The notes under the pieces: generated by a model | Database searches by the model: none | The model's input: only the letters and a program-made list of their open reading frames with translations | Told to the model about the DNA's origin: nothing | Part shown: positions 1-8,383 of the stretch, piece after piece | Layout of the letters: every line of letters begins with the position of its first letter | How positions within the stretch are numbered: the stretch's first letter is position 1 | Position numbers and translations under genes: made by a program | From: Paraglaciecola polaris LMG 21857 | GTDB lineage: Bacteria > Pseudomonadota > Gammaproteobacteria > Enterobacterales > Alteromonadaceae | Direction of reading: 5' to 3' | Assembly: GCF_000315055.1 (NCBI RefSeq) | Contig: NZ_BAER01000038.1 | Location: 28,757-92,756, forward strand | Length of the DNA: 64,000 nt

Positions 1-20
1 GGTAGCGGTACAGCACGCAT
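1..20 (-). CDS. 5' end of an unidentified gene, cut by window edge
   Basis: An ATG read on the minus strand (plus-strand CAT at 18-20) is preceded by a strong GAGGAGG ribosome binding site at 26-32, five bases upstream. The reading frame starts MRAVPL and leaves the window. It follows trmN on the same strand after about 120 bases. Only six codons are visible, so no product can be named and the call rests on the ribosome binding site alone. Confidence 0.4.
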
Positions 21-137
21 AAAAACCTCCTCAAGTTGAGCAAATACATTACATATTTATATCCACTCTGATTACACTTTAGGCAATATCTGGCTAATTT
101 CCTAGGGTTATTCGACTCGCTCAGTAGGTTGGTAATG

Positions 138-887
138 CTAAAAATTCAGGTAATAGTCTTTGCATAATGCTTTGTAGTTGGCTGAATACTGGTGATCTTG
201 GGTATAAATAGTAAGTGCTTCATTCTTTAATGGTGTTTGTATAAAACTAAAAGCGAGGAGGCCGCGCAGTGCCGCTGAGTTGGGTTTAGAGAACACGGTT
301 AATTGCTCACAAAGATGCAAATTCAACGTACTAGCGTAGGCAATAAACGCTGGGCAATTATCACTGGGTAATACGCAATAAAATTTACCATCGGTTTCCA
401 GTAACTGGCTGACGCAGTCTAGAAGCGTTTGATGACTCAAATCAATCGTTTGCCGTGCAGTGATACGTTTTTGTGCTGCATCACTATTGACTGTTAGCGG
501 GCTATTAAAATACGGTGGATTACTGACGATAATACTGAATTTATGTTGGTCGATAGCCTCACGGGTAAAGGTTTGCAGCGAACAATGCTTTGCATGTATT
601 TTATTTGTCCAAGGACTGGTGGCGATATTGCCCTTGGCTTGATTTATCGCATCTTTGTCGATATCAATAGCGGTAATATAGGTATCAACAACGCTTTTCT
701 GGGCCAACATAATCGCCAGCAAACCACTGCCGGTACCTATATCTAGCATTCGCGTAGCGGCGTGAGTTTGCACTGGTGTAGAGCATTTTACCCAGCTGCC
801 TAGCATGATACTGTCTGTGCCCACTTTCATGGCGCAGCTTTGGTGTTCGATGAAAAATTGCTTGAACTGAAACCCTTTCCTTTTCAT
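138..887 (-). CDS. trmN: tRNA1(Val) (adenine-37-N6)-methyltransferase TrmN6
   Basis: SAM-dependent methyltransferase of the YfiC/TrmN6 family, which methylates N6 of A37 in tRNA-Val in the cytoplasm. The 249-aa protein has motif I DIGTGSG at residues 49-55 and the amino-methyltransferase motif NPPY at 123-126. The N-terminal FKQFF...KVGTDS segment is typical of the family, and the length matches E. coli YfiC (about 245 aa). Its ATG directly abuts the stop codon of the upstream SDR gene, so the two are probably co-transcribed. Family assignment is secure. The exact tRNA target is inferred from the family. Confidence 0.93.
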   Translation of the reverse strand: MKRKGFQFKQFFIEHQSCAMKVGTDSIMLGSWVKCSTPVQTHAATRMLDIGTGSGLLAIMLAQKSVVDTYITAIDIDKDAINQAKGNIATSPWTNKIHAKHCSLQTFTREAIDQHKFSIIVSNPPYFNSPLTVNSDAAQKRITARQTIDLSHQTLLDCVSQLLETDGKFYCVLPSDNCPAFIAYASTLNLHLCEQLTVFSKPNSAALRGLLAFSFIQTPLKNEALTIYTQDHQYSANYKALCKDYYLNF

Positions 888-1520
888 CTATTTGAATACC
901 TGCAAGCTGATCATGCGTGTCGCCACTTGGCTTGCCGACACGGGTTTGTATTTACCTAAGCGACCAAATAATAAGGGAGCAATCAGCTGTCCAACACAAG
1001 CGGCTAGCTTTTCTACCAAGCGTGGCTGTGGACGTTCGCCAAGTAAAAAAGAAGGGCGTACTGCACTGGGGCTATTTAATCCGGACATGGCTAAAATGGC
1101 ATTTTCTAACTCACCCTTCACGCGTAAGTAGAAGTGTTTACTTTTGGCATTAGCACCAACGGATGATATCCACACAAAGCTTTGTGCTTGCTGAGCTCTC
1201 GCTAACTGGGCGGCTATATGCACGTACTCAAAGTCGACTTTACGAAAAGCGGTTTTGCTTTTCATCTGCTTTAAGGTGGTGCCGAGACACACATAGACAT
1301 GATCGGCGCTGAAATATCCCTGATAGTCCTGCAAATCTTCAAAGTCTATGACGATGGGTTCTAATTTACCATTGGGATCGGGATAATCACTGTGCTTCAA
1401 AGGTTTTCGTACTAAGCAGATGATCTTGTTGTATCTAGCGTCCTTGAGTAATTGTGTCACTAAAGCTTTACCCACTAAGCCTGTTGCGCCCAATACTAAC
1501 GCACTATTTATGCTCTTCAT
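888..1520 (-). CDS. NAD(P)-binding SDR-like oxidoreductase
   Basis: A 210-aa atypical short-chain dehydrogenase/epimerase-like protein. It opens with a Rossmann nucleotide-binding motif, VLGATGLVGKAL at about residues 9-20, and has WISSVGA near residue 117 where SDR proteins carry their active-site serine region. It resembles the TIP30/HTATIP2-like NAD(P)H-binding group found in many gammaproteobacteria. The canonical YxxxK is not clear (FYLRVKGELE is the nearest match), so catalysis is uncertain. The substrate is unknown. It abuts trmN downstream and is divergent from the dipeptidyl peptidase gene. Confidence 0.8.
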   Translation of the reverse strand: MKSINSALVLGATGLVGKALVTQLLKDARYNKIICLVRKPLKHSDYPDPNGKLEPIVIDFEDLQDYQGYFSADHVYVCLGTTLKQMKSKTAFRKVDFEYVHIAAQLARAQQAQSFVWISSVGANAKSKHFYLRVKGELENAILAMSGLNSPSAVRPSFLLGERPQPRLVEKLAACVGQLIAPLLFGRLGKYKPVSASQVATRMISLQVFK

Positions 1521-1584
1521 GTTTTACCTATTTGGATCAAGCCTTTACAATGTGCAGCTTATGGTTAAAGGATACATATAATTA

Positions 1585-3792
1585 ATGAAAAACCTCATTT
1601 GGATCTTGTTATGTTCACTGGCGGTACCGGCAATGGCAACTGAAAATCTTACAATAGAACGCATTTTTGAATCTCCTGCTTTAGAAGGTAGTTCACCTAA
1701 CAATGTGAAAGTCTCACCAGATGGCAAGCGCGTGACCTTTTTACAAGGTAAAACCACGGATTACGAACGCTACGATCTATGGGAGTACAACATAGCTACC
1801 GGTAAAACACAGATGTTGTTCAATTCTGATGATTTGCATAGTGGCCCTGAATCTTTGTCTGATGAAGAGAAAGCTCGCCGTGAGCGTATGCGCTTAAGTG
1901 GCACAGGTATAGTGAATTATTTTTGGTCTGACGACGGAAAAGCTTTGTTATTCCCACTGGCAGGAGATGCGTACTACTTCCGTTTAGGGGATGAAAAAGC
2001 ACAAAAAATCTTAGATACCGACGCATTCGAAACAGACATTCGATTTTCGCCTAAAGCTAATTTCATCTCCTATGTGCGAGAACAAAACTTATATATCAAA
2101 GATATCAGTACCCAGCTTGAAACTCAGCTTACCTTTGATGGTAAAGGGACGATTAAAAATGCCATGGCTGAATTTGTAGCCCAGGAGGAAATGGGCCGAA
2201 TGACGGGCTATTGGTGGTCGCCTGATGAACGTAAAATTGCATTTACCCAAGTAGATGAGTCGCCGGTTGAGGAAATCACGCGCAGCGAGATTTATGCGGA
2301 TTCAATTAAGATGATCACTCAACGTTACCCCAGTGCAGGCACGCCAAACGTTAATATTAAACTCGCGATTAAAGACATTGCCAGTGGTGACACCCAATGG
2401 ATTGATTTAGGTAAAGAACAAGACATTTATCTGGCTCGAGTGAACTGGATGAACGACAGTCAAACTTTGACCTATCAATGGCAAAGCCGTAATCAGCAAA
2501 CACTAGAATTGCGCGCATTTGATTCGAGTACCGCTAAGCAGCAAGTATTGTTGAGCGAGTCCAGTGATACATGGGTTAATTTAAATGACGATCTGTATTT
2601 TTTGAAAGACCAAAAACACTTTATTTGGGCCTCTGAGAAAAGCGGCTTTAAGCACCTTTATTTGTATGAAAATGATGGCACTTTAGTGAGTCAACTGACA
2701 AAAGGTGATTGGGTGGTCGATGAAATTGAGGCCATTAATGAAGACAAAGGCCTAATTTATTTCACTGGCCGTGCTGACACGCCTCTTGAACAACAGATAT
2801 ATTCAGTAGCGATTGCTGGTGGCGATATTCAAAAGGTTAGCCAGCTAAGTGGCACACATGCCCCAAGTTTCAGTGATGACGCTTCAGTTTATGTGGATAA
2901 ATTTTCGACCACCAATACACCTTGGCAAGTAAGCTTGCATCAAGCAGATGGTAAGCACTTAGCTTGGTTAAGTGAAAACGCTATCAAAGCAGGCCATCCT
3001 TTGGCAGATCTGCAAGATGATTGGGTAGAGCCAACTTTAGATAGTTTTGTAACTGAAGATGGTACTGAACTTTATTACCGTTTATACAAACCTAAAAAAA
3101 TTCAGGGTAAACACCCGGTAATTGTTTATGTGTACGGCGGACCTCATGCGCAAGTTGTGACTAACAGTTGGGGCGGTAATCGTGGTTTGTTGATGCAGTA
3201 TTGGGCAAATCAAGGTTATGTCGTGTTTTCGGTGGATAACCGAGGAGCAAATTTTCGTGGCAAAGGTTTTGAAGACAGCCTATACAAAAAGATGGGCAGT
3301 ACCGAAGTGAAAGACCAAATCGCTGGGGTGAAATTTTTACGTCAGCTGCCTTATGTTGATTCCCAGCGTATTGGCATTTATGGACATAGCTACGGTGGTT
3401 ATATGTCGTTGATGAGCATGTTTAAAGCCGGTGAATATTTTCAAGCGGGTGTTGCGGGTGCGCCGGTGACAGATTGGGCTTTGTACGATACGCATTATAC
3501 TGAGCGTTATATGGGGGATCCTAAGGAGGATGAAGACGCCTATATTGCTTCTGCTGTTTTCCCTTATGCCAAGAACCTAACAGGTGATTTAATGATCTAT
3601 CACGGTATGGCGGATGACAATGTGTTGTTTAGCAATAGCACTAAGCTGTATAAACATTTACAAGACTTAGCCATTCCGTTTGAAAGCATGGATTACCCAG
3701 GTAAAAAACACAGTATTCGTGGCAAGCAAACCGGCATTCATTTGTTTCACACCATTACTAACTTCTTTAATCGTCACTTTGATATGAAGTAG
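1585..3792 (+). CDS. dipeptidyl peptidase IV, S9B family
   Basis: Secreted or periplasmic serine exopeptidase that removes X-Pro or X-Ala dipeptides from peptide N-termini. The 735-aa protein has a signal peptide (residues 1-18, cut after AMA), an N-terminal beta-propeller domain, and a C-terminal alpha/beta-hydrolase domain from about residue 490. The nucleophile is Ser602 in GHSYGGY. Asp677 in ADDNV and His709 in KKHS complete the triad. The EFVAQEEMGR segment supplies the paired glutamates that bind the substrate amino terminus in the S9B family. Length and motifs fit bacterial DPP IV. It is monocistronic and followed by a bidirectional terminator. Confidence 0.93.
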   Translation: MKNLIWILLCSLAVPAMATENLTIERIFESPALEGSSPNNVKVSPDGKRVTFLQGKTTDYERYDLWEYNIATGKTQMLFNSDDLHSGPESLSDEEKARRERMRLSGTGIVNYFWSDDGKALLFPLAGDAYYFRLGDEKAQKILDTDAFETDIRFSPKANFISYVREQNLYIKDISTQLETQLTFDGKGTIKNAMAEFVAQEEMGRMTGYWWSPDERKIAFTQVDESPVEEITRSEIYADSIKMITQRYPSAGTPNVNIKLAIKDIASGDTQWIDLGKEQDIYLARVNWMNDSQTLTYQWQSRNQQTLELRAFDSSTAKQQVLLSESSDTWVNLNDDLYFLKDQKHFIWASEKSGFKHLYLYENDGTLVSQLTKGDWVVDEIEAINEDKGLIYFTGRADTPLEQQIYSVAIAGGDIQKVSQLSGTHAPSFSDDASVYVDKFSTTNTPWQVSLHQADGKHLAWLSENAIKAGHPLADLQDDWVEPTLDSFVTEDGTELYYRLYKPKKIQGKHPVIVYVYGGPHAQVVTNSWGGNRGLLMQYWANQGYVVFSVDNRGANFRGKGFEDSLYKKMGSTEVKDQIAGVKFLRQLPYVDSQRIGIYGHSYGGYMSLMSMFKAGEYFQAGVAGAPVTDWALYDTHYTERYMGDPKEDEDAYIASAVFPYAKNLTGDLMIYHGMADDNVLFSNSTKLYKHLQDLAIPFESMDYPGKKHSIRGKQTGIHLFHTITNFFNRHFDMK

Positions 3793-3847
3793 CCAGTGGC
3801 GTTGGGCACAACACTAATGCCCAGACACTGATTTGTGACGAGTAATG

Positions 3848-3875
3848 AAAAAGGCGACGTTTAAGTCGCCTTTTT
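3848..3875. terminator. bidirectional Rho-independent terminator
   Basis: An 11-bp perfect stem (3848-3858 pairing with 3865-3875) carries A5 on one side and T5 on the other around a GGCGAC core with a six-base loop. It lies between the convergent dipeptidyl peptidase and PH-domain genes and can serve both. Confidence 0.9.
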
Positions 3876-3892
3876 CACGTTCACAGATAAAT

Positions 3893-4267
3893 TTAGGCAA
3901 ACATATGAGTGGCTAACGTGCGCTGAATACCAACCACTGTGTCCTTTTTAAGTTCTTTTTCGATAGGCTGTTCTTGCCCGGACACCCAGATTTTCAATTC
4001 CGCATCTAAATCGAAGTGCCCTGCGGTTTCAATCTTGAATTGAGTGATCGCACGATAAGGAATGGAGTGGTAATCCACTTTACGACCGGTTAATCCTTGT
4101 TTATCAATTAATAACAACCGTTTGTTGGTAAATACATACATGTCGCGTATGACCTTGAAAACCTGTTGAATCTCTTCCGTCGCCCCTATGATAGGTGCCA
4201 GTTCTTCACTGACTTCACTTACGTCAACTTCTGATGCGTTGCCCATGAGGGCATCAAGTAAACCCAT
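3893..4267 (-). CDS. PH domain-containing protein (bacterial PH_1 type)
   Basis: A 124-aa protein with no signal peptide that resembles the bacterial pleckstrin-homology-like family (YvbH/bPH_1). The MYVFTNKRLLLIDKQGLTG stretch at about residues 44-62 is the characteristic beta-strand/turn signature of these domains. Function in the family is unknown. The ATG is supported by AAGGAG seven bases upstream. It ends at a shared terminator opposite the peptidase gene and is divergent from the PLP dehydratase gene. Confidence 0.8.
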   Translation of the reverse strand: MGLLDALMGNASEVDVSEVSEELAPIIGATEEIQQVFKVIRDMYVFTNKRLLLIDKQGLTGRKVDYHSIPYRAITQFKIETAGHFDLDAELKIWVSGQEQPIEKELKKDTVVGIQRTLATHMFA

Positions 4268-4385
4268 GTTGTTCTCCTTGTTTTTTACCTAGTAAAACCG
4301 ATTTCGGCATAAAAGAGAACTGATAACGGCGGTTTCCCCATGTTAAAATGCGAGTCTGTTTGTTTTCTTTAGGAGCCTTATTGCT

Positions 4386-5402
4386 ATGCCAAGTGTGACT
4401 TTTACCGATATCAGCGCTGCAAGACAGCGTATAGCGAGTTACGTACACACCTCTGATGTGATCTCCTCTTCATTACTTAATTCATGGTTAGGACATGAGG
4501 TTTTTTTTAAAACAGAATGTTTGCAACGTACAGGCGCATTTAAATTACGCGGCGCGTTGAACACACTCTTACATGCCCGTGAGCATAACCAGAGCATAAA
4601 ACGTGTGGTAGCAAGCAGTTCCGGCAATCATGCCCAAGCTGTGGCTTATGCTGCATCTTTATTTAATCTCCCCGTTACTATCTACAGCGCGCAGAATATC
4701 TCCAAGATTAAAGCCGCAGCCACGCGCTCTTATGGGGCTGAGTTGCGCTTATTTCCATTACGTGAAGAGGCGGATAATGCCGTGGCTGAAGCGGCGAAAG
4801 AACCTGGCATTTTGTGGATCCCACCATTTAACCATCCAAATGTTATTGCGGGTCAGGGGACTGTCGCTGCGGAAGCATTTGAACAAACGGCTGATCTGAA
4901 TGCGTTATTTATGCCCTGTGGTGGTGGTGGATTGGCATCAGGGAGTATGCTTGCTACTCGCCAGCTCAGTCCTGGTACTAAGGTCATTGCGTGTGAACCA
5001 TTGGCTGGTAATGATGCTGCGCAATCTTTACGCTTAGGCAGTATCCAGTGTTTACAGACACCGGCCAAAACTCTTGCTGATGGCGCAGCCACGCCTGCTG
5101 TGGGTGAGCACACGTATCCACTTTTACAACAACTTGATGGGTTTTATGAAGTAGACGAAGTGCAAATAGCCTACTGGACCCAATGGTTGCAACACTTGCT
5201 AAAACTGCACATCGAGCCAACTAGCGCCATGAGTATGCACGGTGTCGTTAATTACTTAGCTGCACAATCAACGCCACAACGCGTCATGGTGATTTTGTCA
5301 GGTGGGAATATTGATGCTCAAAAAATGCAGCAAATTTGGCAGGATGATCATTTACTTACGCCCCCCTCGTTGCCGTTGATAGCAATGGCATCCGTTATCT
5401 AA
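4386..5402 (+). CDS. PLP-dependent threonine/serine dehydratase-like enzyme
   Basis: Fold-type II pyridoxal phosphate enzyme of the serine/threonine dehydratase family, 338 aa. Lys53 in TGAFKLRG is the predicted Schiff-base lysine. SSGNHAQ (about 79-85) binds the substrate carboxylate, and CGGGGLASG (about 177-185) is the phosphate-binding glycine loop. It lacks the C-terminal regulatory ACT domain of biosynthetic IlvA, so it fits a catabolic threonine dehydratase or serine racemase-like enzyme. Substrate cannot be settled from sequence. The start follows AGGAG. A strong terminator follows the stop. Confidence 0.88.
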   Translation: MPSVTFTDISAARQRIASYVHTSDVISSSLLNSWLGHEVFFKTECLQRTGAFKLRGALNTLLHAREHNQSIKRVVASSSGNHAQAVAYAASLFNLPVTIYSAQNISKIKAAATRSYGAELRLFPLREEADNAVAEAAKEPGILWIPPFNHPNVIAGQGTVAAEAFEQTADLNALFMPCGGGGLASGSMLATRQLSPGTKVIACEPLAGNDAAQSLRLGSIQCLQTPAKTLADGAATPAVGEHTYPLLQQLDGFYEVDEVQIAYWTQWLQHLLKLHIEPTSAMSMHGVVNYLAAQSTPQRVMVILSGGNIDAQKMQQIWQDDHLLTPPSLPLIAMASVI

Positions 5403-5415
5403 TCACCCACTGACA

Positions 5416-5450
5416 AAAAAGCCCCGAAAGATAAAGCTTCGGGGCTTTTT
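5416..5450. terminator. Rho-independent terminator
   Basis: GCCCCGAA at 5421-5428 pairs with TTCGGGGC at 5438-5445. An A-run precedes and T5 follows, so it can act in both directions. It lies between the convergent dehydratase and aguB genes. Confidence 0.92.
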
Positions 5451-5481
5451 ATTGTGTTCATTTTTTTAGATGAATATGAGG

Positions 5482-6390
5482 CTAGTCGCGCCAACGCTTA
5501 GTCATATCTTCGTAAGCATCGATGCGACGGTCACGAAAATATGGCCAAATTCGCTTAACTTGCTCAGTGCGAGATAAATCTAATTCAACCATCAGGTTCT
5601 GCTCACTGTCAGCATCAGCTTGAGCAAGTATCTCACCCTGGGGGCCTGTGATGAAACTTTGCCCCCAAAACTGAATACCGTTATCACCTTTAACAGGAGA
5701 CGCCTCGAAACCGGTGCGATTAGCAACAATGACGGGCACTGAGTTTGCTACTGCGTGGGAGCGTTGAATCGTTTGCCATGCACCAAATTGACGTTGTTGC
5801 TCGTCTTTCGTGTCTGCTGGATCCCAGCCTATCGCAGTGGGATAAAACAACATGTCTGCACCGCGCATGGCCATCAGGCGTGCGGCTTCTGGATACCACT
5901 GATCCCAACATACCAACACACCTAATTTACCTACGCTGGTTTGAATCGGCTCAAAGCCTAGATCACCTGGGGTAAAATAAAATTTCTCATAAAATCCTGG
6001 ATCGTCGGGAATATGCATCTTGCGATATTTTCCGACCATACCGAGTTGACGATCGAACACCACAGCTGTGTTGTGGTACAAACCAGATCCTCGTTTTTCA
6101 AACAAAGAGGTGATGAGCACAATATTGAGCTTGGCGGCTAAGATGGCAAAAAAGTCAGTAGCGGGGCCGGGGATCGGCTCGGCTAAATCAAAAAAGTCGG
6201 TGTTCTCTTGCTGACAGAAATACAAGGTGCTGTGCAGTTCTTGCAGCATGATTAATTCGCAGCCTTGTTCGGCGAGTTCCGTTACTTGCTCAGCGCTGCG
6301 TTGCCAACTTAATTGCTTGTCGTTATTGGCAACCGCTTGTTGAACAACTCCTACTTTTAGGGTTTTAGCGGTTTGCGGGGTGCGGCTCAT
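5482..6390 (-). CDS. aguB: N-carbamoylputrescine amidase
   Basis: Nitrilase-superfamily enzyme that hydrolyses N-carbamoylputrescine to putrescine, CO2 and ammonia, the last step of the agmatine deiminase route. The 302-aa length is typical. The Glu-Lys-Cys triad is visible: Glu in LQELHSTLYF, Lys in YRKMHIPDDPGF and Cys in VCWDQWYPEAARL. The start overlaps the aguA stop in an ATGA tetranucleotide, so translation of the pair is coupled. The partner enzyme next door makes the assignment specific within the nitrilase superfamily. Confidence 0.95.
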   Translation of the reverse strand: MSRTPQTAKTLKVGVVQQAVANNDKQLSWQRSAEQVTELAEQGCELIMLQELHSTLYFCQQENTDFFDLAEPIPGPATDFFAILAAKLNIVLITSLFEKRGSGLYHNTAVVFDRQLGMVGKYRKMHIPDDPGFYEKFYFTPGDLGFEPIQTSVGKLGVLVCWDQWYPEAARLMAMRGADMLFYPTAIGWDPADTKDEQQRQFGAWQTIQRSHAVANSVPVIVANRTGFEASPVKGDNGIQFWGQSFITGPQGEILAQADADSEQNLMVELDLSRTEQVKRIWPYFRDRRIDAYEDMTKRWRD

Positions 6391-7439
6391 AACTCACTGA
6401 CTCCTGTTGCTAGTTTTTTACTAATCTCGAACGTTAATGTACTGACTGGAACTTGCATACTAATACAGTGCAAGCTACCGAATTGCTGTACCAAGGGTAA
6501 ACAGTTTATTGGCACTATTGTGTGTCCAGGATAGGCCTTGGCCATCACGTCCATGGCTAGGTCATCTTCCGGTTGCTGATATATAGGACATAAGATCTGT
6601 TTATTATTTATCAAGTAGTTGGCATAAGAAGCGGGTAAACGCTCTCCTTGTGCATTGACCACATGTGGCAAGGGTAATTCAAAAATCTGATGCTCAGGCA
6701 AGGCAACCTTACATTCAGCAACTAATGCCGCTAAGCCTTGATAATGAGAGTCTTGAGGGGCATTGAACGCTGACTGCACAACCAGACCATCATCAGGTGT
6801 AAAGCGCACTAGGGTATCGATGTGCCCGTCGGTATCATCGCCTTCTAGATGACCTTGTTGGAAAATATTAACGCTTTTTGCCCCCAAGGCGACTTTAAAT
6901 ACACCTCTGTATTGGGACATTGTCATGTCGCCATTACGCTCAGGATTCGATAAACAAAATTCAGTGGACAACAGTACGCCAGCGTCATTAATTTCTACTG
7001 CTCCGCCTTCGGCCACAATATCAAAACTCTGTAATGGCAATCTGCAAAGGTCTGATAATACCTGTTGGTTTATCTGGTTATCTTTATTGGCATCAAACTT
7101 ATTGCCCCAGCCGTTGAAGTTAAACTCCACTGGTTGCATGCCGCCTGAACTGTGACAGGTTAAAAAGCCATAATCCCGTACCCAAGTGTCATTGTAATCA
7201 GCGCGCACGAGTAACACTCTATTAATAGGTTGCGTAAAATCCTGGCTTAGTAAGTTAAATGCAGAGATTTCCTGTTCTCGAATAAGCAATATAACCCCTG
7301 TATTAGCTCGATTAAGGGTCGCTATGATTGTCAGATAGACCTGCCTAACATCTTGTAGCCATGGTTGCCAATCCGTTTTTTGATCAGGCCAAGCAAGAAT
7401 AATCGCTTCTTGAGGCGCCCATTCAGGGAGTAGTCGCAT
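6387..7439 (-). CDS. aguA: agmatine deiminase
   Basis: Guanidino-group-modifying hydrolase that converts agmatine to N-carbamoylputrescine plus ammonia. Family features are WVRDYG, the EGGAVE segment, the DGHIDT motif with the catalytic histidine, and the nucleophilic cysteine near the C-terminus in GSLHCIS (about residue 325). I chose the ATG at 7439, giving MRLLPEW (350 aa). A GTG at 7454 would add five residues but has no better ribosome binding site. It overlaps aguB by four bases, forming a two-gene putrescine operon. Confidence 0.93.
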   Translation of the reverse strand: MRLLPEWAPQEAIILAWPDQKTDWQPWLQDVRQVYLTIIATLNRANTGVILLIREQEISAFNLLSQDFTQPINRVLLVRADYNDTWVRDYGFLTCHSSGGMQPVEFNFNGWGNKFDANKDNQINQQVLSDLCRLPLQSFDIVAEGGAVEINDAGVLLSTEFCLSNPERNGDMTMSQYRGVFKVALGAKSVNIFQQGHLEGDDTDGHIDTLVRFTPDDGLVVQSAFNAPQDSHYQGLAALVAECKVALPEHQIFELPLPHVVNAQGERLPASYANYLINNKQILCPIYQQPEDDLAMDVMAKAYPGHTIVPINCLPLVQQFGSLHCISMQVPVSTLTFEISKKLATGVSEL

Positions 7440-7957
7440 AAAATTTACCGTCACAGATTAAAGTTGCTCAATATTCGCGGAGTATAATGATAACAAACAG
7501 GCGGGTCTTGTGAATTTTGTCTGTTTAGCTAGAAAATGCTTAGAAATCTTATTCATTATTACCCAGCTTGAGAAAAAACGAGCGTGGCAAATAATGTAAT
7601 AAAAACTACATTATTTGTAATTTAACAACATTATAACGTCTGCAAGCAGCTTGAATGTTATAAATTGCTGTTTTTTTAAGCTCATTCTGATTTTGTTTTA
7701 TTTTCACTTTCAGTTTTGAGCAGATGTTTTTGGAATAAATAGGAATATTCATTACAGTTATGGGTATATATAAATAAAAAATATCATTTAAAATCAACTG
7801 CTTATAAATGTTACTTTAATGTAACTCATTGTTTTACATCATTTTTACTAGTTTCGAACAATAAAACCACAGACATGATCATCAAATTCATGGATATTTC
7901 AGTGGCAGGCAGAACCTGTAGTACACCTAACTAGCCAACCTATTTTTGGAGCACACC
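7440..7957. other. AT-rich intergenic region with a perfect 11-bp hairpin
   Basis: About 500 bases between the divergent aguA and DUF3718 genes. The only clear structure is an 11-bp perfect inverted repeat (7588-7598 with 7607-7617, eight-base loop) made of CAAATAATGTA and its complement. The region should hold both promoters. A 63-codon open frame on the minus strand here is low-complexity and not believed to be a gene. Confidence 0.6.
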
Positions 7958-8278
7958 ATGAAAAAAGTACTTATCTCTCTTGTTGCGTTAACCGCTTTTA
8001 ATGCAAGTGCCGCAATGGAATCAAGCAGCAAAGTTCGCTTCGCAGGTGACAATGATTATTCAAGTTTCTGTAAAGCAGTAGTAAACGATGACCTTGGCAT
8101 GCTTAAGCGCAGCTTACGCGGTAAAGTGGGTCACGTTGCAGCAAATTCTAATGATGTACTTCGTAAGCTTGTATCGTCTGAAGGTATGAAGTGTAACGGT
8201 GTTGATTTGATTCAATTCTCAGAACAACGTGAAGCATCTCAAGTTAATGCTTATTTAAAGACTAAAAACAATGCATAA
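7958..8278 (+). CDS. DUF3718 family small secreted protein
   Basis: A 106-aa protein with a clear signal peptide (MKKVLISLVALTAFNASA), predicted to be exported. The mature part has two cysteines (in SSFCKAV and MKCNGV) that could form a disulphide. It resembles the DUF3718 family of alteromonads and relatives, whose function is unknown. The ATG at 7958 is chosen because GGAG at 7948-7951 lies six bases upstream. A TTG 12 bases earlier is less likely. It is monocistronic with a terminator downstream. Confidence 0.8.
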   Translation: MKKVLISLVALTAFNASAAMESSSKVRFAGDNDYSSFCKAVVNDDLGMLKRSLRGKVGHVAANSNDVLRKLVSSEGMKCNGVDLIQFSEQREASQVNAYLKTKNNA

Positions 8279-8335
8279 GAGGTATCTTGATACCTCAATC
8301 AGCATAGGCAAATAGCCTGCCCAGCAGGCTATTTT
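8279..8335 (+). terminator. two consecutive hairpins ending the DUF3718 gene
   Basis: Immediately after the stop codon comes an 8-bp perfect stem with a two-base loop (8279-8286 with 8289-8296). A second stem, AATAGCCTGC pairing with GCAGGCTATT (8311-8320 with 8324-8333), follows and ends in TTTT. The second is the likely terminator and is symmetrical enough to serve the convergent DUF3300 gene too. Confidence 0.8.
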
Positions 8336-8383
8336 AGCTTCCTTTTTCTGAGGTTGCTAAACAATACGTTTAAGCGTAACGGC

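Noticed and set aside
7606..7797. 63-aa ORF, minus strand
   Set aside because: Lys/Ile/Asn-rich low-complexity translation of an AT-rich promoter region, and it begins in the hairpin zone.
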